This document shows positions 19,180-32,536 of a stretch of DNA of 64,000 nt, piece by piece. Made by a program: the position numbers and the translations under genes. The DNA is from Blochmannia endosymbiont of Camponotus sp. (lineage in GTDB: Bacteria; Pseudomonadota; Gammaproteobacteria; Enterobacterales; Enterobacteriaceae). The notes under the pieces were generated by a model. It was not told the origin of the DNA. It ran no database searches and was given only the letters and a program-made list of their open reading frames with translations. Location: assembly GCF_023586365.1 (NCBI RefSeq), contig NZ_CP097759.1, positions 1-64,000 of the forward strand. The letters are read 5' to 3'. Numbering within the stretch: the first letter of the stretch is position 1; the number at the start of each line of letters is the position of its first letter.

Positions 19180-20586
19180 ATGAATATTAAAACTCGATTC
19201 GCACCTAGTCCTACAGGTTCCATACATATTGGAAATATTCGTACTGCTTTATATTCTTGGTTGTTTGCTCGAAAGCAAGGCGGTAAATTTTTATTACGTA
19301 TAGAAGATTCTGACTCGCAACGCTCTATAGATGATACGGTTGAGCTGATTGTTGCGGGGATGAATTGGCTTAGTTTAAATTGGGATGAAGGCCCTTATTT
19401 TCAAACGGATAGGTTTAGTCGTTATAATAGTATAATAAGTTATATGATTCAACATGATATGGCTTATAAGTGTTTCTGTTCATCAGAAAGGTTAGAATCG
19501 TTGCGATCAAATCAAATAAAAAACGGAGAAAAACCGAAATATGATGGCTACTGTCGTTTTAGGTCTACAGCTATACATAATTCTTGTATTAGTTCTCATG
19601 TGGTACGTTTTTGTAATCCTCAGGAAGGCGTAGTAATATTTCATGATCAAGTCAGAGGCACAATTAAATTTAATAATAAAGAATTAGATGATCTAATTAT
19701 TCGTCGCGCCGATGGGTCTCCAACATATAATTTTTGTGTTGTAATAGACGATATGGATATGCAAATTACTCACATCATACGAGGTGAAGAACACATTAAT
19801 AATACTCCACGTCAGATTAATATTTTAAAAGCATTGCAAGCTCCAATACCAACGTATGCTCATGTGTCAATGATATTAGATAATAATTTAAAAAAACTAT
19901 CAAAACGCTGTGGAACATTAGGTATTATGCAATATCGTAATGATGGGTTTCTCCCTGAAGCAATACTTAATTATTTGGTAAGATTAGGATGGTCGCATGG
20001 AGATCAAGAAATTTTTAGCATTGAAGAAATGACAAAATATTTTGATTTGAGCAGAATTAGTAAATCTCCTAGCATTTTAAATTTTGAAAAATTACTTTGG
20101 TTGAATCATTATTATATTAATCATTTACCAATAGACTATGTAGCTTCACATTTATCATGGCATATGCATCAACAAAAAATTAATATACAAAATGGTCCAA
20201 AATTAACTGATATAATAAAATTATTTGCAAAACGTTCACGTACATTAAAAGAAATTGCAAATAATTGTCTATATTTTTATATAGATTTTGATTTATTCGA
20301 TAATAAGGTAGCTAAGGATTATTTAAAACCTGTTGCGATAACGCCATTAAAATTTTTAAGAAAAAAATTTAGCAATGTAGTTGATTGGACGCCAGAGATT
20401 ATTAAATCGATAATTATAGAAACTGTCAATAAATTTAATACCAGCATAGATAAAATAGGTATGCCACTTCGTGTAGCATTAACTGGAACAGATTGCTCTC
20501 CAACGCTCAGTATCACCATACATGCAATTGGTCAGTCTCGTGTATTAGAGCGCATTGATCAGGCTGTACGCTATATTTCAATATAG
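19180..20586 (+). CDS. gltX: Glutamyl-tRNA synthetase
   Basis: Class I synthetase charging tRNA-Glu. It has 468 residues (E. coli 471). The HIGH-type motif is in [11 protein letters not shown] near residues 10-19 and the KMSKS-type motif is KLSKRCG. The zinc-site cysteines of E. coli GluRS, Cys98, Cys100 and Cys125, are kept at the same numbers. Residue 127, which I recall as a His ligand in E. coli, is Phe here. The anticodon-binding helical domain runs to the end. It sits between tRNA-Val/tRNA-Lys and tRNA-Ala, as in E. coli. Confidence 0.97.
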   Translation: MNIKTRFAPSPTGSIHIGNIRTALYSWLFARKQGGKFLLRIEDSDSQRSIDDTVELIVAGMNWLSLNWDEGPYFQTDRFSRYNSIISYMIQHDMAYKCFCSSERLESLRSNQIKNGEKPKYDGYCRFRSTAIHNSCISSHVVRFCNPQEGVVIFHDQVRGTIKFNNKELDDLIIRRADGSPTYNFCVVIDDMDMQITHIIRGEEHINNTPRQINILKALQAPIPTYAHVSMILDNNLKKLSKRCGTLGIMQYRNDGFLPEAILNYLVRLGWSHGDQEIFSIEEMTKYFDLSRISKSPSILNFEKLLWLNHYYINHLPIDYVASHLSWHMHQQKINIQNGPKLTDIIKLFAKRSRTLKEIANNCLYFYIDFDLFDNKVAKDYLKPVAITPLKFLRKKFSNVVDWTPEIIKSIIIETVNKFNTSIDKIGMPLRVALTGTDCSPTLSITIHAIGQSRVLERIDQAVRYISI

Positions 20587-20762
20587 TATTAGGTAGAAAC
20601 ACAAAAAAACCTGCTGTTCGTATGCTGGCTTTTAATTATCATATTAAGTTGTATTGTATGTAATATAGCGTTTTAATAGTTATTATTATTCACAAAAGTG
20701 TAAAAATGTCACCGAGGATTATGATTGTATAAAACAGAGAAACAGAGGAGATTTATAACGGC

Positions 20763-20835
20763 GGGGCTATAGCTCAACTGGGAGAGTGCTTGCATGGCAT
20801 GCAAGAGGTTGGCGGTTCGATCCCGCTTAGCTCCA
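20763..20835 (+). tRNA. tRNA-Ala (anticodon GGC)
   Basis: The 73-base cloverleaf GGGGCTA...TAGCTCC with discriminator A has anticodon GGC and the G3-U70 pair that identifies tRNA-Ala. It is nearly identical to E. coli alaW/alaX, which also lie near gltX. CCA is not encoded. The gene is followed by TTTC and eight T, so it probably terminates there. Confidence 0.97.
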
Positions 20836-21044
20836 TTTCTTTTTTTTATATTATTATATATGATTTTTTAATTACATAATATTAATGTATGCGTATTTGT
20901 GTTTTATTTTTTGTGTTACGCGATTGTATTTTGATTGTATTAATAAAAAATTGTTTGCTTTATGCAATTTAGATTATTAGCACCTTCCATCTCTAAATAA
21001 TATCAAAATATCTTGATGTATCATTTAATTGTTAGTAATAATCA

Positions 21045-22232
21045 TTATATAAGTAAACCGACTACTGAGGCAGACAGCATATTGATAAGTGTGGAGCTAT
21101 ATATTAGTTTAAATCCGTATCGTGAAATCATATTACCTTGTGTTTCATTAAGCCCTCTAATAGCACCTGCAATAATACCAATAGACGAGAAGTTAGAAAA
21201 TGAAACCAAGAAAACTGATGCTATTCCTACAGTTTGAGGTGATAAATCACTAGAAATGGTTTGTAAGTTTATAATTGCAATAAATTCATTAGAAATTAAT
21301 TTAGTTGCCATGATACTGCTGACTGGTAGTATTTCATCAATAGGTATACCTATAATCCAAGCGCAAGGAAAAAAAATATATCCTAAAATTTCTTGTAAAG
21401 ATGTATTAAATAATATTTTAAATGTTAAATTAAGAGCGGAAATAAGAGCAATAAACCCTATCAACATTGCAGCAACAGTAACAGCTATTTTGAATCCAAT
21501 TAAAATATATTCTCCTATAATTTCAAAAATATTTTGGTTCTTGATATAGAAGTCGGTGATGTCTAGATCTCTTTCTTTGTCTACTACATAAGGATTAAGT
21601 AATGATAATATAATAAAAGCACTAAACATATTTAATATTAATGCCGCTACAACATATTTTGGAGCTAGCATGGTCATATAGGCGCCAATTATGGAGAGAG
21701 ACACTGTAGACATGGCAGTTGCTGCCATAGTATACATTCGGGGTGCAGGTATTTTTCCTATAATATTTTTATATACTATAAAATTTTCAGATTGCCCTAA
21801 GATCAATGAACTGACGGCATTAAAAGATTCTAATTTTCCCATACCATTAATTTTTGATAAAATGGTTCCAAGTATTCGAATAAAAAATATTAGTATATTA
21901 GTATATTGTAAAATACCAATTAGCGCGGAAATAAAAATTATTGGACAAAGTATATTTAAGAAAAAAGTAGCTAATCCTTGTGCGTGCATTCCTCCAAAGA
22001 CAAAGTTTGTCCCTTCTGATGCAAAAATTAACAGTGTATTGAACAAAGCACATAATTTTTGTATAAAATTTGACCCTAATTGGGAATGTAAAATAAAATA
22101 TCCAAATAGAATTTCTATTATTAATACTTGAAAAATAAAGCGTACACGAATGTTTTTTGGATTACTACTGGCAATTAGTGACAGAATTACTATTGCAGTA
22201 AATCCTAAGATAAAATGAAAAATGCGAGACAC
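21045..22232 (-). CDS. nupC: Nucleoside:H+ symporter NupC
   Basis: Concentrative nucleoside transporter of the inner membrane. Many hydrophobic helices are visible. The core motifs [15 protein letters not shown] (here [12 protein letters not shown]), [33 protein letters not shown] and [11 protein letters not shown] match E. coli NupC. I choose the GTG at 22232: it aligns with the E. coli start (V-SRIFHF against M-DRVLHF), gives 395 residues (E. coli 400) and has GGAG eight bases upstream. The in-frame ATG at 22271 would add thirteen residues. It is divergent from mntH, as in E. coli, and with Upp forms the nucleobase salvage route seen here. Confidence 0.95.
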   Translation of the reverse strand: MSRIFHFILGFTAIVILSLIASSNPKNIRVRFIFQVLIIEILFGYFILHSQLGSNFIQKLCALFNTLLIFASEGTNFVFGGMHAQGLATFFLNILCPIIFISALIGILQYTNILIFFIRILGTILSKINGMGKLESFNAVSSLILGQSENFIVYKNIIGKIPAPRMYTMAATAMSTVSLSIIGAYMTMLAPKYVVAALILNMFSAFIILSLLNPYVVDKERDLDITDFYIKNQNIFEIIGEYILIGFKIAVTVAAMLIGFIALISALNLTFKILFNTSLQEILGYIFFPCAWIIGIPIDEILPVSSIMATKLISNEFIAIINLQTISSDLSPQTVGIASVFLVSFSNFSSIGIIAGAIRGLNETQGNMISRYGFKLIYSSTLINMLSASVVGLLI

Positions 22233-22402
22233 AATCTTTACTCCATCAATATTTATAGAAATTGTTTGCATTATTCTATATAAAACATAAATTAAATAAA
22301 GTTAGTTGTAGACCTTATAATTCAATGAAAACTCTATTGGTACATTATAGAATCGTAGTTACTAAAAGATAATTAATGGATTTTAAAAAATATAATTTAA
22401 AA

Positions 22403-22423
22403 AAGTTAGCCTATGCTATACTT
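22403..22423 (+). promoter_or_regulatory. Candidate MntR-type operator and -10 box of mntH
   Basis: AAGT-TAGC-CTAT-GCTA-TACTT contains the palindromic half sites TAGC and GCTA with a four-base spacer. This is the same core and spacing as the E. coli mntH MntR box as I recall it (CATAGC-AAAG-GCTATG without the outer bases). A -10-like TATACT (22417-22422) overlaps the right half. The site is 145 bases upstream of the mntH start. No mntR gene is in this window, so activity is unproven. Confidence 0.45.
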
Positions 22424-22543
22424 GTTTATATTCTAAAACGTAACCATCTATAGTGAATTAGATCTTCAAATTCGATCGTTAATCATATATACCCATTATA
22501 GTACAATAATTTTTATTTAAGTATATAAAATAAGCTCGAATAA

Positions 22544-23803
<1,260 letters not shown>

Positions 23804-24206
23804 TAAGTCAATAAATTAATGTAAGTTGATTGTTTTAAAAATTTTCTGTTTACCGCGTAGCGGTTCATTATGTGTGTTGTTGTGATTATTAAAAATTCGT
23901 TTTAATTTAATTAAATAAAACGCTTTATAGATTTATATGTAAGGGTAAAATATTAGTTATAAACTGTTTGTCTTTATTTTATAGAAATATGTAATTATTA
24001 ATTGTTTATCTTTATGTGTTTATCACGTAAATATATCTTACAATCGTATATATCCTATTTAATAGGAAGTTATGGTATGGAAAATATCTATTTTAAAGTT
24101 GTAAATTTAATAAAAAAGACCATATTCGATACTGTGTTATACACTTATTTGAGTGTATTTAATGATCGATAATAATATGATTGTATTATGATTATATATA
24201 ACTGTA
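23804..24206. other. Gene-free spacer after mntH
   Basis: No gene is seen in this 403-base spacer. It contains ACCGC-GTA-GCGGT (about 23852-23864), a 15-base palindrome TCCTATT-T-AATAGGA near 24054-24068, and a 7-bp hairpin ATACACT/AGTGTAT (24139-24158) followed by TTAAT. Any of these could end the mntH transcript, but none is a classic terminator. Confidence 0.6.
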
Positions 24207-24278
24207 TGTCTTCGACAGGAATCGAACCTGCAATTAGCCTTTAGGAGAGGCTCGTTATGTCCTTTTAACTACGAAGAC
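24207..24278 (-). tRNA. tRNA-Arg (anticodon CCT)
   Basis: A 72-base cloverleaf on the minus strand: acceptor GTCTTCG/CGAAGAC, anticodon loop CTCCTAA (CCT), T loop TTCGATT, discriminator A. It corresponds to E. coli argW, which is also near aroC. It reads AGG codons. CCA is not encoded. Confidence 0.97.
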
Positions 24279-24592
24279 TTATTGTCATATCACACATATA
24301 TTCATTAAAAATTATTATTACATTCTATATAGATCCATATAGGTTATTTGTGCGTTTTTTTGGATACCCAAAAAATAGATGTCTTTATATATAAAGACAG
24401 ATACATATTGTATAGAATTGTTTTGAAATATAAAATGTATTAAAAATGATTTTATTGCTTTAGCATACATAACGTTATATCTGTCTATGACTCTATTTTG
24501 GGTGAATGTTTGTAAAGTTATTGTGCGTGGTGTTTAGCAAACATACATGTATTTATTTTTTAGTTTGATCCTATATTGAGTTTGGATTCTTA
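24279..24592. other. Spacer between aroC and tRNA-Arg
   Basis: These 314 bases hold no gene. Downstream of aroC on the minus strand lies a perfect 20-base palindrome TGTCTTTATA-TATAAAGACA (24380-24399) that could fold at the aroC mRNA 3' end. Confidence 0.65.
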
Positions 24593-25657
24593 TTATATTT
24601 TTTCACATTGTGCGCGTTGTCTAAGTAGATGATCCATTATAACAATAGCCACCATAGCCTCTGCTATGGGTACTACTCTAATTCCTATGCAAGGATCATG
24701 TCGTCCTATAGTAACTACGTGTGTTTCTTCATTTTCGCATGTAATGGTTTTTCCTGGTATTGTTATGCTTGAGGTTGGTTTAATGGCTATATGCATGATT
24801 ATTGGTTGGCCATTGCTAATTCCTCCTAATATTCCTCCAGCATTGTTGCTGTCAAATCCATCTAATGTCATTTCGTCTCGATGTTCGCTACCACGTTTAG
24901 TAATAACCGAAAATCCGTCCCCAATTTCTACGCCTTTTACTGCGTTAATACTCATCAATGCATGAGCTAAATCAGCATCAAGTCGATCGAATACAGGTTC
25001 ACCTAAACCAATTGGTATATTTTCTGCTATTACTGTTATTTTTGCGCCAATAGAGTCTCCAGATTTTTGTAAATTATTTATTAATGTATCTAATGCAGTT
25101 AATTGTTCAACATCAGGGCAAAAGAATGGATTGTTATTGATTTGCTGCCAATCTTTTAAATTACAATGAATATTGCCCATTTGTGCTAAGAATCCACGAA
25201 TTTTTATCTTTTTTCTATTAAATAAATATTTTTTAGCAACAGCTCCTGCTGCGACTCGTACTGCTGTTTCACGTGCTGAAGAACGTCCTCCGCCACGGTA
25301 ATCTCTAAAACCATATTTTTTTTCATAAGTATAATCAGCATGTCCAGGTCGGTATAGATTTTTTATGTTTTCGTAATCTTGAGGTCGATGATCAGTATTT
25401 TTAATGATTAATCCTATACTAGTGCCCGTTGTTTTTCCATTAAAAACACCAGATAAAATTTCTACCGTATCTAATTCTGATCGCTGACTAGTATAACGAG
25501 AAGAACCCGGACGTCTACGATCTAGATCGTGCTGTAGATCGTTTTCTGTCAAAGGAAGGTTTGGGGGTACTCCGTCAATAATACCACCTAATGCAGATCC
25601 ATGTGATTCTCCAAATGTTGTAACTCTAAAAAATTGCCCAATACTATTCCCAGCCAT
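24593..25657 (-). CDS. aroC: Chorismate synthase
   Basis: Last common step of the shikimate pathway, turning EPSP into chorismate with reduced FMN. It has 354 residues (E. coli 361). Conserved segments are [72 protein letters not shown] and [10 protein letters not shown]. prmB lies 24 bases upstream on the same strand, the E. coli order prmB-aroC, and the pair is likely one transcript. Confidence 0.98.
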   Translation of the reverse strand: MAGNSIGQFFRVTTFGESHGSALGGIIDGVPPNLPLTENDLQHDLDRRRPGSSRYTSQRSELDTVEILSGVFNGKTTGTSIGLIIKNTDHRPQDYENIKNLYRPGHADYTYEKKYGFRDYRGGGRSSARETAVRVAAGAVAKKYLFNRKKIKIRGFLAQMGNIHCNLKDWQQINNNPFFCPDVEQLTALDTLINNLQKSGDSIGAKITVIAENIPIGLGEPVFDRLDADLAHALMSINAVKGVEIGDGFSVITKRGSEHRDEMTLDGFDSNNAGGILGGISNGQPIIMHIAIKPTSSITIPGKTITCENEETHVVTIGRHDPCIGIRVVPIAEAMVAIVIMDHLLRQRAQCEKI

Positions 25658-25681
25658 TATTAAAATTTCCTTAATTGTTGA

Positions 25682-26596
25682 TTATTCAGTGTTGTTAAAA
25701 GATAATAATTGTTTATAAGTTAACATAAATACACCTTCTCCTCCGTTAGAAAGATGCAACCAACGAAATGGTATATTTGGATAACGCTCTATTAATGCCA
25801 TTTTAGTACTACCTACTTCGCATATTAAAATTCCATTTATATTTAAATGATCTATAACCTTCATTAATATTTTTTGAATTATCTTTAATCCATCATTATC
25901 TGCAGATAATGATATCATAGGTTCATAATGAAATTCTTTTGGTAATTTATATATATCTGAATTCTTTACATAAGGAGGGTTAGTTATGATTAGATCGTAT
26001 TTTAATTGTGGTAAATTGCTAAATAAATCGGAATGGATAGGGAAAACACGATGTTCTAAATTATATAATTTTATATTGTGTTCAGCTACTGTTAATGCAT
26101 CTATAGAAATATCTACTGCATCTACTTCGGATTTTGGGTAAATTATAGCAATTGCAACAGCAATACATCCACTGCCGGTGCCTATGTCAAGAATACGATA
26201 TGGGTAATGGGGTAACAGATCATTAAAACATGATGTAATTAACTCTCCAATTGGAGAACGAGGAATAAATACTCGTTTATCTACATAAAATTTTAAACCA
26301 CAAAACCATGCTTGATAAGTTAAGTAAGGGACTGGTATGCGTTTATTGATGCGATAGTTAACTAGTTTGATTATCTTAGAGCGCTCTCTCGAGGTTAAAC
26401 GAGCTTGGTATATTTGGGTTGGAATATTTATAGGTAAATATAAACTAGGTAGTATTAAATGTAATGTTTCGTCCCAAAAATTACTAGTACCATGTCCATA
26501 AAAAATTGGGTTGGCATTAAATTGACTGCCACTCCAACGTAATATGTCTAATATAGTATGAATTTCTGTCAGTGTTTCTTTAGTTGCATTCTTCAT
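25682..26596 (-). CDS. prmB: Ribosomal protein L3 glutamine methyltransferase PrmB
   Basis: SAM-dependent N5-glutamine methyltransferase that modifies ribosomal protein L3. It has 304 residues (E. coli 310). SAM motif ILDIGTGSGCIAVA is near residues 135-150. The diagnostic glutamine-methyltransferase motif NPPYV follows, and an N-terminal helical recognition domain precedes. Position upstream of aroC supports PrmB rather than the paralogue PrmC, which normally follows prfA. Confidence 0.94.
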   Translation of the reverse strand: MKNATKETLTEIHTILDILRWSGSQFNANPIFYGHGTSNFWDETLHLILPSLYLPINIPTQIYQARLTSRERSKIIKLVNYRINKRIPVPYLTYQAWFCGLKFYVDKRVFIPRSPIGELITSCFNDLLPHYPYRILDIGTGSGCIAVAIAIIYPKSEVDAVDISIDALTVAEHNIKLYNLEHRVFPIHSDLFSNLPQLKYDLIITNPPYVKNSDIYKLPKEFHYEPMISLSADNDGLKIIQKILMKVIDHLNINGILICEVGSTKMALIERYPNIPFRWLHLSNGGEGVFMLTYKQLLSFNNTE

Positions 26597-27409
26597 AAAT
26601 TGTAATTCCTGTGATTATATTCATATATAAATCTTGTAAAGTTATTGTATTTGAGAGTGTAATTTGTTTCATTAAGACAATTAAAGTACTATATTTTTAT
26701 AATTTATGCGTAGATATGTATATATAGTAATATTGGTGTTATAGCTAGCTTAATAAATGTAAATATGAGAATGGTTACCGTGTAATTATGTGTATAAGCG
26801 ATGTTTATTGACCGAATGTATATAAATTTGACATATGATTTTGTACTTTGTTGTAGTTATATGTTGATTTTAATTTATTAAATTTACTAATTTATGCATA
26901 TTCAATTCAATTGCATTGAATATGCTGTGTAATCAATACAACGTTTTGGTTTAAAATCAGTACCGGTTATAAATATATGTTTATGTTTTTAGTGAACTAT
27001 AATTGTTGTATTTATATTTTTCATAAATGTGTTACGATTTTTGTTTTGTGAGATGTAGTGTTATTTATTTTGAAATAGTATGCTTTGATGATTAAATCGT
27101 ATTATATATGAATTATATTAGTATGTAATTGATACTGTCATATATCATGATGGTATCAATAACCATTAAATCGTAAAATAATGCAGTTTTTGTATGTTAG
27201 ATCATGATTTAAGGAGATATATATCTGAAGATCAGTAGAATATTCTTTTACAATATTTATATAAGTAATAATTTGGTCTTTAAATTTATTGAGTTATTTC
27301 TTATGTTAATAATTTTTACCGTACAATTCAACATTTTAGATGGATATGTTTAAGGTTTAGTGCGATTTTGATATTACAAAACATTATTATCATGAGGTAT
27401 ATTAAAAAA
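26597..27409. other. prmB/fabB divergent spacer with hairpins
   Basis: About 800 bases without a recognisable gene; E. coli mnmC and smrB, which flank fabB and prmB, are absent. Two inverted repeats are visible: perfect 11-bp arms at 26896-26906 and 26915-26925, and TTGATAC...GTATCAA at 27129-27159 with an inner TCAT/ATGA pair. GAGG at 27394-27397 serves fabB. Confidence 0.7.
26896..26925. repeat. Perfect 11-bp inverted repeat between prmB and fabB
   Basis: GCATATTCAAT and ATTGAATATGC flank the 8-base loop TCAATTGC. It lies about 300 bases from prmB and 480 from fabB, both of which point away from it. It therefore cannot be a 3'-end element for a gene visible here and may be an operator or the relic of a lost gene's terminator. 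Confidence 0.75.
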
Positions 27410-28624
27410 ATGAAACGCGCTGTTATCACTGGTTTAGGGATTATATCAAGTATTGGAAATAATCAGAATGAAGTTTTGGTTGCTTTAAAAAGTGGTAAAT
27501 CTGGAGTCACTTTTTCTCAAGAATTAGAAGAATCTGGCATGCGTAGTCATGTTTGGGGTAATATTAAACTTAATACATCAGGATTAATTGATCGCAAGAT
27601 TGCTCGTTTTATGAGTGATGCATCTATTTATACTTATTTATCTATGGAACAGGCCATAATAGATTCTGGATTATCTGCAGGTATGGTTTCTAATGATCAA
27701 ACAGGATTGATTGTCGGATCTGGAGGGGGATCTCCACGTAATCAAGTTTCTGGATCTAATGGAATGCGTTTGCGTGGTTTGAGAGGAGTGGGCCCTTATA
27801 TGGTAACTAAATCTATGGCTTCAGGCGTATCAGCATGCTTGGCTACTTCTTTTAAAATTCGCGGGGTCAGTTATTCTATCAGCTCTGCTTGTTCTACATC
27901 TACACATTGTATTGGAAATGCGGTTGAATTAGTTCAATCAGGAAAGCAATCTATTATTTTTGCTGGAGGCGGAGAAGAATTATGCTGGGAAATGGCTTGT
28001 GAATTTGATGCTATGGGTGCATTATCCACGAAGTATAACATGACACCAGAGAAAGCGTCTCGTCCTTATGACATTAATCGAGATGGATTCGTAATTGCGG
28101 GAGGCGGAGGGATAGTTGTAATAGAAGAGTTAACGCATGCTTTAAGTCGTGGGGCATATATTTATGCAGAAATTGTTGGGTATGGAGCTACGTCTGATGG
28201 ATGTGACATGGTTGCTCCTTCTGGAGAAGGAGCAATTCGATGTATGAAAATGGCATTAAGAGATGTTAGCGGTTCAATAGATTATCTTAATGTACACGGT
28301 ACATCCACTCAAATAGGTGATATTAAAGAGATTTGGGCTATTCGTGAGATTTTTGGTGATCAACATCCTTCTTTTTCTTCTACTAAGTCAATGACCGGTC
28401 ATTCATTAGGTGCCGCTGGAGTTCATGAAACTATTTTTACTTTATTAATGTTAAAACATAATTTTATCGCTCCAAGTATTAATATTGATCATTTAGATCC
28501 ATATATGAAAAATATGAGAATTATTGTTAATAATCCTGTTTATCGTAAATTGAAAACAGCCATGACTAATAGTTTTGGGTTCGGAGGAACAAATGCTACA
28601 TTGATTATGAGTAAATATTCCTAA
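27410..28624 (+). CDS. fabB: 3-oxoacyl-ACP synthase I (beta-ketoacyl-ACP synthase I)
   Basis: Elongates acyl-ACP and is essential for unsaturated fatty acids. From the ATG at 27410 it has 404 residues (E. coli 406) and begins [11 protein letters not shown] like the family. In-frame ATGs at 27368 and 27392 would add residues without homology, and GAGG at 27394-27397 suits 27410. The catalytic triad is in SSACSTSTH (Cys near 163), NVHGTST (His) and [12 protein letters not shown] (His). The C-terminal glycine-rich [11 protein letters not shown] is intact. A long palindrome follows the stop codon. Confidence 0.97.
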   Translation: MKRAVITGLGIISSIGNNQNEVLVALKSGKSGVTFSQELEESGMRSHVWGNIKLNTSGLIDRKIARFMSDASIYTYLSMEQAIIDSGLSAGMVSNDQTGLIVGSGGGSPRNQVSGSNGMRLRGLRGVGPYMVTKSMASGVSACLATSFKIRGVSYSISSACSTSTHCIGNAVELVQSGKQSIIFAGGGEELCWEMACEFDAMGALSTKYNMTPEKASRPYDINRDGFVIAGGGGIVVIEELTHALSRGAYIYAEIVGYGATSDGCDMVAPSGEGAIRCMKMALRDVSGSIDYLNVHGTSTQIGDIKEIWAIREIFGDQHPSFSSTKSMTGHSLGAAGVHETIFTLLMLKHNFIAPSINIDHLDPYMKNMRIIVNNPVYRKLKTAMTNSFGFGGTNATLIMSKYS

Positions 28625-28661
28625 ATGTTTTGTCAATATTTTGGTTATATAGGGTTTAGTG

Positions 28662-28699
28662 TCATATATGTATTTTATACATATAAAATACATATATGA
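28662..28699. terminator. Perfect 18-bp-arm palindrome after fabB
   Basis: Positions 28662-28679 and 28682-28699 are reverse complements around a CA centre, giving a stem of about 17 bp with a four-base loop. It starts 38 bases after the fabB stop codon. All but a few pairs are A-T and no T-run follows. A 3'-end role for fabB mRNA is inferred. Confidence 0.65.
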
Positions 28700-28826
28700 T
28701 TGTAATCATGTATATTCAGAGACATTGAGGTTTAAATTTATATTATATTTATGTGATCAGCTATGACGAAATCATGCAAGCGCGGTGAATAGTTATTATA
28801 ATTATTTTAATCTTTATATATAGTAA

Positions 28827-29995
<1,169 letters not shown>

Positions 29996-30009
29996 TATTA
30001 TGTCCATGT

Positions 30010-30030
30010 TTACTAGTTGAAAACTAGTAA
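30010..30030. repeat. 9-bp hairpin after pdxB
   Basis: TTACTAGTT and AACTAGTAA with loop GAA, 41 bases after the pdxB stop codon. It probably acts at the 3' end of the pdxB mRNA. Confidence 0.6.
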
Positions 30031-30178
30031 TGCATATTGGGTGGGTTATGAGTTATTTTTTAGGGTAAAGAATTTATATACAAGTATTTTTAAGGATATT
30101 GTCTATATGTATTGAAAAAGTGTTTTACATGCAACGTATTGTATTCTGAGTTAGGTATATCTACTTTTATGTAGACTC

Positions 30179-30199
30179 GATGAGTCCTCATCTTTTTTT
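30179..30199 (+). terminator. Intrinsic terminator between pdxB and truA
   Basis: GATGA-GTCC-TCATC is followed directly by seven T. It is the clearest rho-independent terminator shape in the window, 210 bases after the pdxB stop codon, which suggests truA has its own promoter further on. Confidence 0.65.
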
Positions 30200-30464
30200 G
30201 TTGATAAGAATGAGATGCGATATATTGATTTTTCATGAGTAATCATTATGCACTGATTTTACGATATTTTTTATCTTGAAGATATAGATTATGAGGCATT
30301 GTGTTTTGTGGTTTCATCGTTATTGAATTTAATTAGATTGTGTTGTGTGTGTATGTATTGTGTTTTGTTAATATAAAATATCAATTATGTATTTTTATAT
30401 TTAATTAGAATTTGTGTAAACAGTATTAATCTCATATAGATTCATCATCTGAATAAAAATTGTA

Positions 30465-31253
30465 ATGTATGCAAAATTAGCTTTAGGCATTGAATACGAT
30501 GGGTCTTGGTACTGCGGTTGGCAAAGACAAAGAGATGCGCCAAGTATCCAGAGTTATATAGAAAACGCTGTAAAAAAAATAACAGATGAGTCAGTAACGG
30601 TATTTTGCGCGGGGCGAACCGATTCTGGAGTACACGCTTTGGGACAGGTTGTTCATTTTGAAACTTATTCTCGGCGTTCAAAATCGGCTTGGACATTGGG
30701 TATGAATCGTTATTTGCCGTCCAGTATTTGTGTACGTTGGGCTAGACTAGTAAATAAAGACTTTCATGCTCGTTTTAGCGCTATTTCTCGCCGTTATTGT
30801 TATATAATCAATAATAGTTGTATACGATCTGCTTTGTTATTTAGAAAAACTTGGCATTATAAAAAATATTTAGATATCAATAGAATGTGTGATGCTGCTC
30901 AGTATTTATTAGGAGAAAATGATTTTTCTTCGTTTCGTGCCGCAGGGTGTCAGTCATATTCAGCGCGGAGAAAATTGTATCACATACGTATCATACGTAA
31001 AGGTCAATGTATTGTGATAGATGTTAAAGCTAATTCTTTTATGTATCATATGGTACGAAATATTGTAGGTAGTCTAGTTAAAGTCGGTTGTGGGGAGCAG
31101 CCAGAAACATGGATTGCAGAGTTGTTAAAAAATTGCAATAGATCACTAGCTGGTGTAACAGCTCCAGCTAATGGTTTATATTTGGTGGAAGTTAAATATC
31201 CTTCATATTTTTCTATCCCTTCTTCTTTCATAGAAGAACTGTGGTACACATAA
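30465..31253 (+). CDS. truA: tRNA pseudouridine(38-40) synthase
   Basis: Makes pseudouridine at positions 38-40 in the anticodon arm of many tRNAs. It has 262 residues (E. coli 270). LGIEYDGSWYCGWQRQ and the catalytic Asp in CAGRTDSGVHA (near residue 50) are clear, followed by FHARFSA...RYCYII and MVRNIVGSLVKVG. No purine-rich ribosome-binding site is seen before the ATG. It lies between pdxB and accD as in E. coli, where dedA also intervenes. Confidence 0.97.
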   Translation: MYAKLALGIEYDGSWYCGWQRQRDAPSIQSYIENAVKKITDESVTVFCAGRTDSGVHALGQVVHFETYSRRSKSAWTLGMNRYLPSSICVRWARLVNKDFHARFSAISRRYCYIINNSCIRSALLFRKTWHYKKYLDINRMCDAAQYLLGENDFSSFRAAGCQSYSARRKLYHIRIIRKGQCIVIDVKANSFMYHMVRNIVGSLVKVGCGEQPETWIAELLKNCNRSLAGVTAPANGLYLVEVKYPSYFSIPSSFIEELWYT

Positions 31254-31584
31254 ATATTTTACAGTTTGTATATTTTTGTGAATATATGTTATTAATAAGA
31301 AATAAACTACATATTTATAATGATTTTTATAAGATGTCTTCATGCGATTGAATTACTTTTATAATATTTCGTAGAATATGTCTATGAAAATAATTATATA
31401 TATATATATATATCATGTATTCGACATACTATACTACCCTCAATGAGGCGGTGGTTTTATTGATCTATATTTTATAATGTGTTTATTTTTTATAAATAAT
31501 TTTTGAATATGGAATGATTAATATTTACAGCATATGAGTATATGTTAAGTATGTTGAATTTCATTAAAAATTTAAAGGTTAAAA
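31254..31584. other. truA/accD spacer, dedA absent
   Basis: A 331-base spacer with no gene. It contains a 19-base TA run (31395-31413) and a weak GC-containing hairpin CCTC-AAT-GAGG (31438-31448) followed a few bases later by TTTTATT. That hairpin could end the truA transcript. Confidence 0.6.
31395..31413. repeat. TA dinucleotide microsatellite after truA
   Basis: A 19-base uninterrupted TA run in the truA/accD spacer. It is one of three such tracts in the window. Confidence 0.9.
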
Positions 31585-32469
31585 ATGAGTTGGATTGAAC
31601 GAATTTTTAATAAAAGCGCCATTATACCTACCCGAAAAATAAATATTCCAGAAGGGATATGGACTAAATGTGATAATTGTGGCCAATTATTATATAAAAA
31701 AGAGTTAGAACGTAATTTAGAAGTATGCCCTAAATGCGATCATCACATGAGAATCGCAGCAAGGGTACGTTTATTTTCTTTTTTAGATCAAGGAAGTACA
31801 TCTGAATTAGGAAGTGAATTTGAACCTAAAGATATTTTAAAGTTTAGAGATTCCAAAAGATATAAAGATCGTTTAATTTCGGCTCAAAAAATAACAAAAG
31901 AAAAAGATGCATTAATAGTTATGCAGGGTACTTTATATGGTATGAAGATTATTGCTGCTTCTTTTGAATTCGCTTTTATTGGTGGATCGATGTCTTCTGT
32001 AGTGGGAGCTCGTTTTGTGCATGCAGTAAATCAAGCCTTAAAAATTAGGTGTCCGTTAGTTTGTTTTACTGCAAGTGGTGGTGCTCGTATGCAAGAAGCC
32101 CTTATGTCTTTAATGCAAATGGCAAGGACTAGTGCTGCGTTAGCTAATTTACATAATCGATGTTTACCATATATTTCTGTTTTAACTAATCCTACTATGG
32201 GAGGAGTATCCGCTAGCTTAGCCATGTTAGGAGATCTGAATATTGCTGAGCCAAAAGCACTTATAGGATTTGCTGGGCCTAGGATTATTGAGCAAACAGT
32301 TCGAGAAAAATTACCGTTAGGATTTCAACGTAGTGAATTTTTGTTGGAAAAAGGATCCATTGATCTAATTGTGCGTAGACCAGATTTACGATTTAAAGTA
32401 GCAGGGTTATTAGCCAAGTTAACTCAACAACCAATACCAAAAGTTGATTACAGACATTGTGTTAAATAG
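31585..32469 (+). CDS. accD: Acetyl-CoA carboxylase carboxyltransferase subunit beta
   Basis: Beta subunit of the carboxyltransferase that makes malonyl-CoA. It has 294 residues (E. coli 304). An N-terminal zinc ribbon is formed by Cys29, Cys32, Cys48 and Cys51 (KCDNCG and VCPKCD). The carboxyltransferase core shows [17 protein letters not shown] and PTMGGVSAS. The C-terminus is a little short. The partner accA must lie elsewhere. folC follows after 67 bases, as in E. coli. Confidence 0.98.
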   Translation: MSWIERIFNKSAIIPTRKINIPEGIWTKCDNCGQLLYKKELERNLEVCPKCDHHMRIAARVRLFSFLDQGSTSELGSEFEPKDILKFRDSKRYKDRLISAQKITKEKDALIVMQGTLYGMKIIAASFEFAFIGGSMSSVVGARFVHAVNQALKIRCPLVCFTASGGARMQEALMSLMQMARTSAALANLHNRCLPYISVLTNPTMGGVSASLAMLGDLNIAEPKALIGFAGPRIIEQTVREKLPLGFQRSEFLLEKGSIDLIVRRPDLRFKVAGLLAKLTQQPIPKVDYRHCVK

Positions 32470-32536
32470 ATACTTATATTTTTATTAATTTATATCCATT
32501 GTAAAAATACTACAATAATTAAAATTGTTGTAAAAT

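Noticed and set aside
21691..22131. 146-codon open frame antisense to nupC
   Set aside because: It is opposite conserved transporter sequence; the frame is open because of codon bias, with no recognisable motif.
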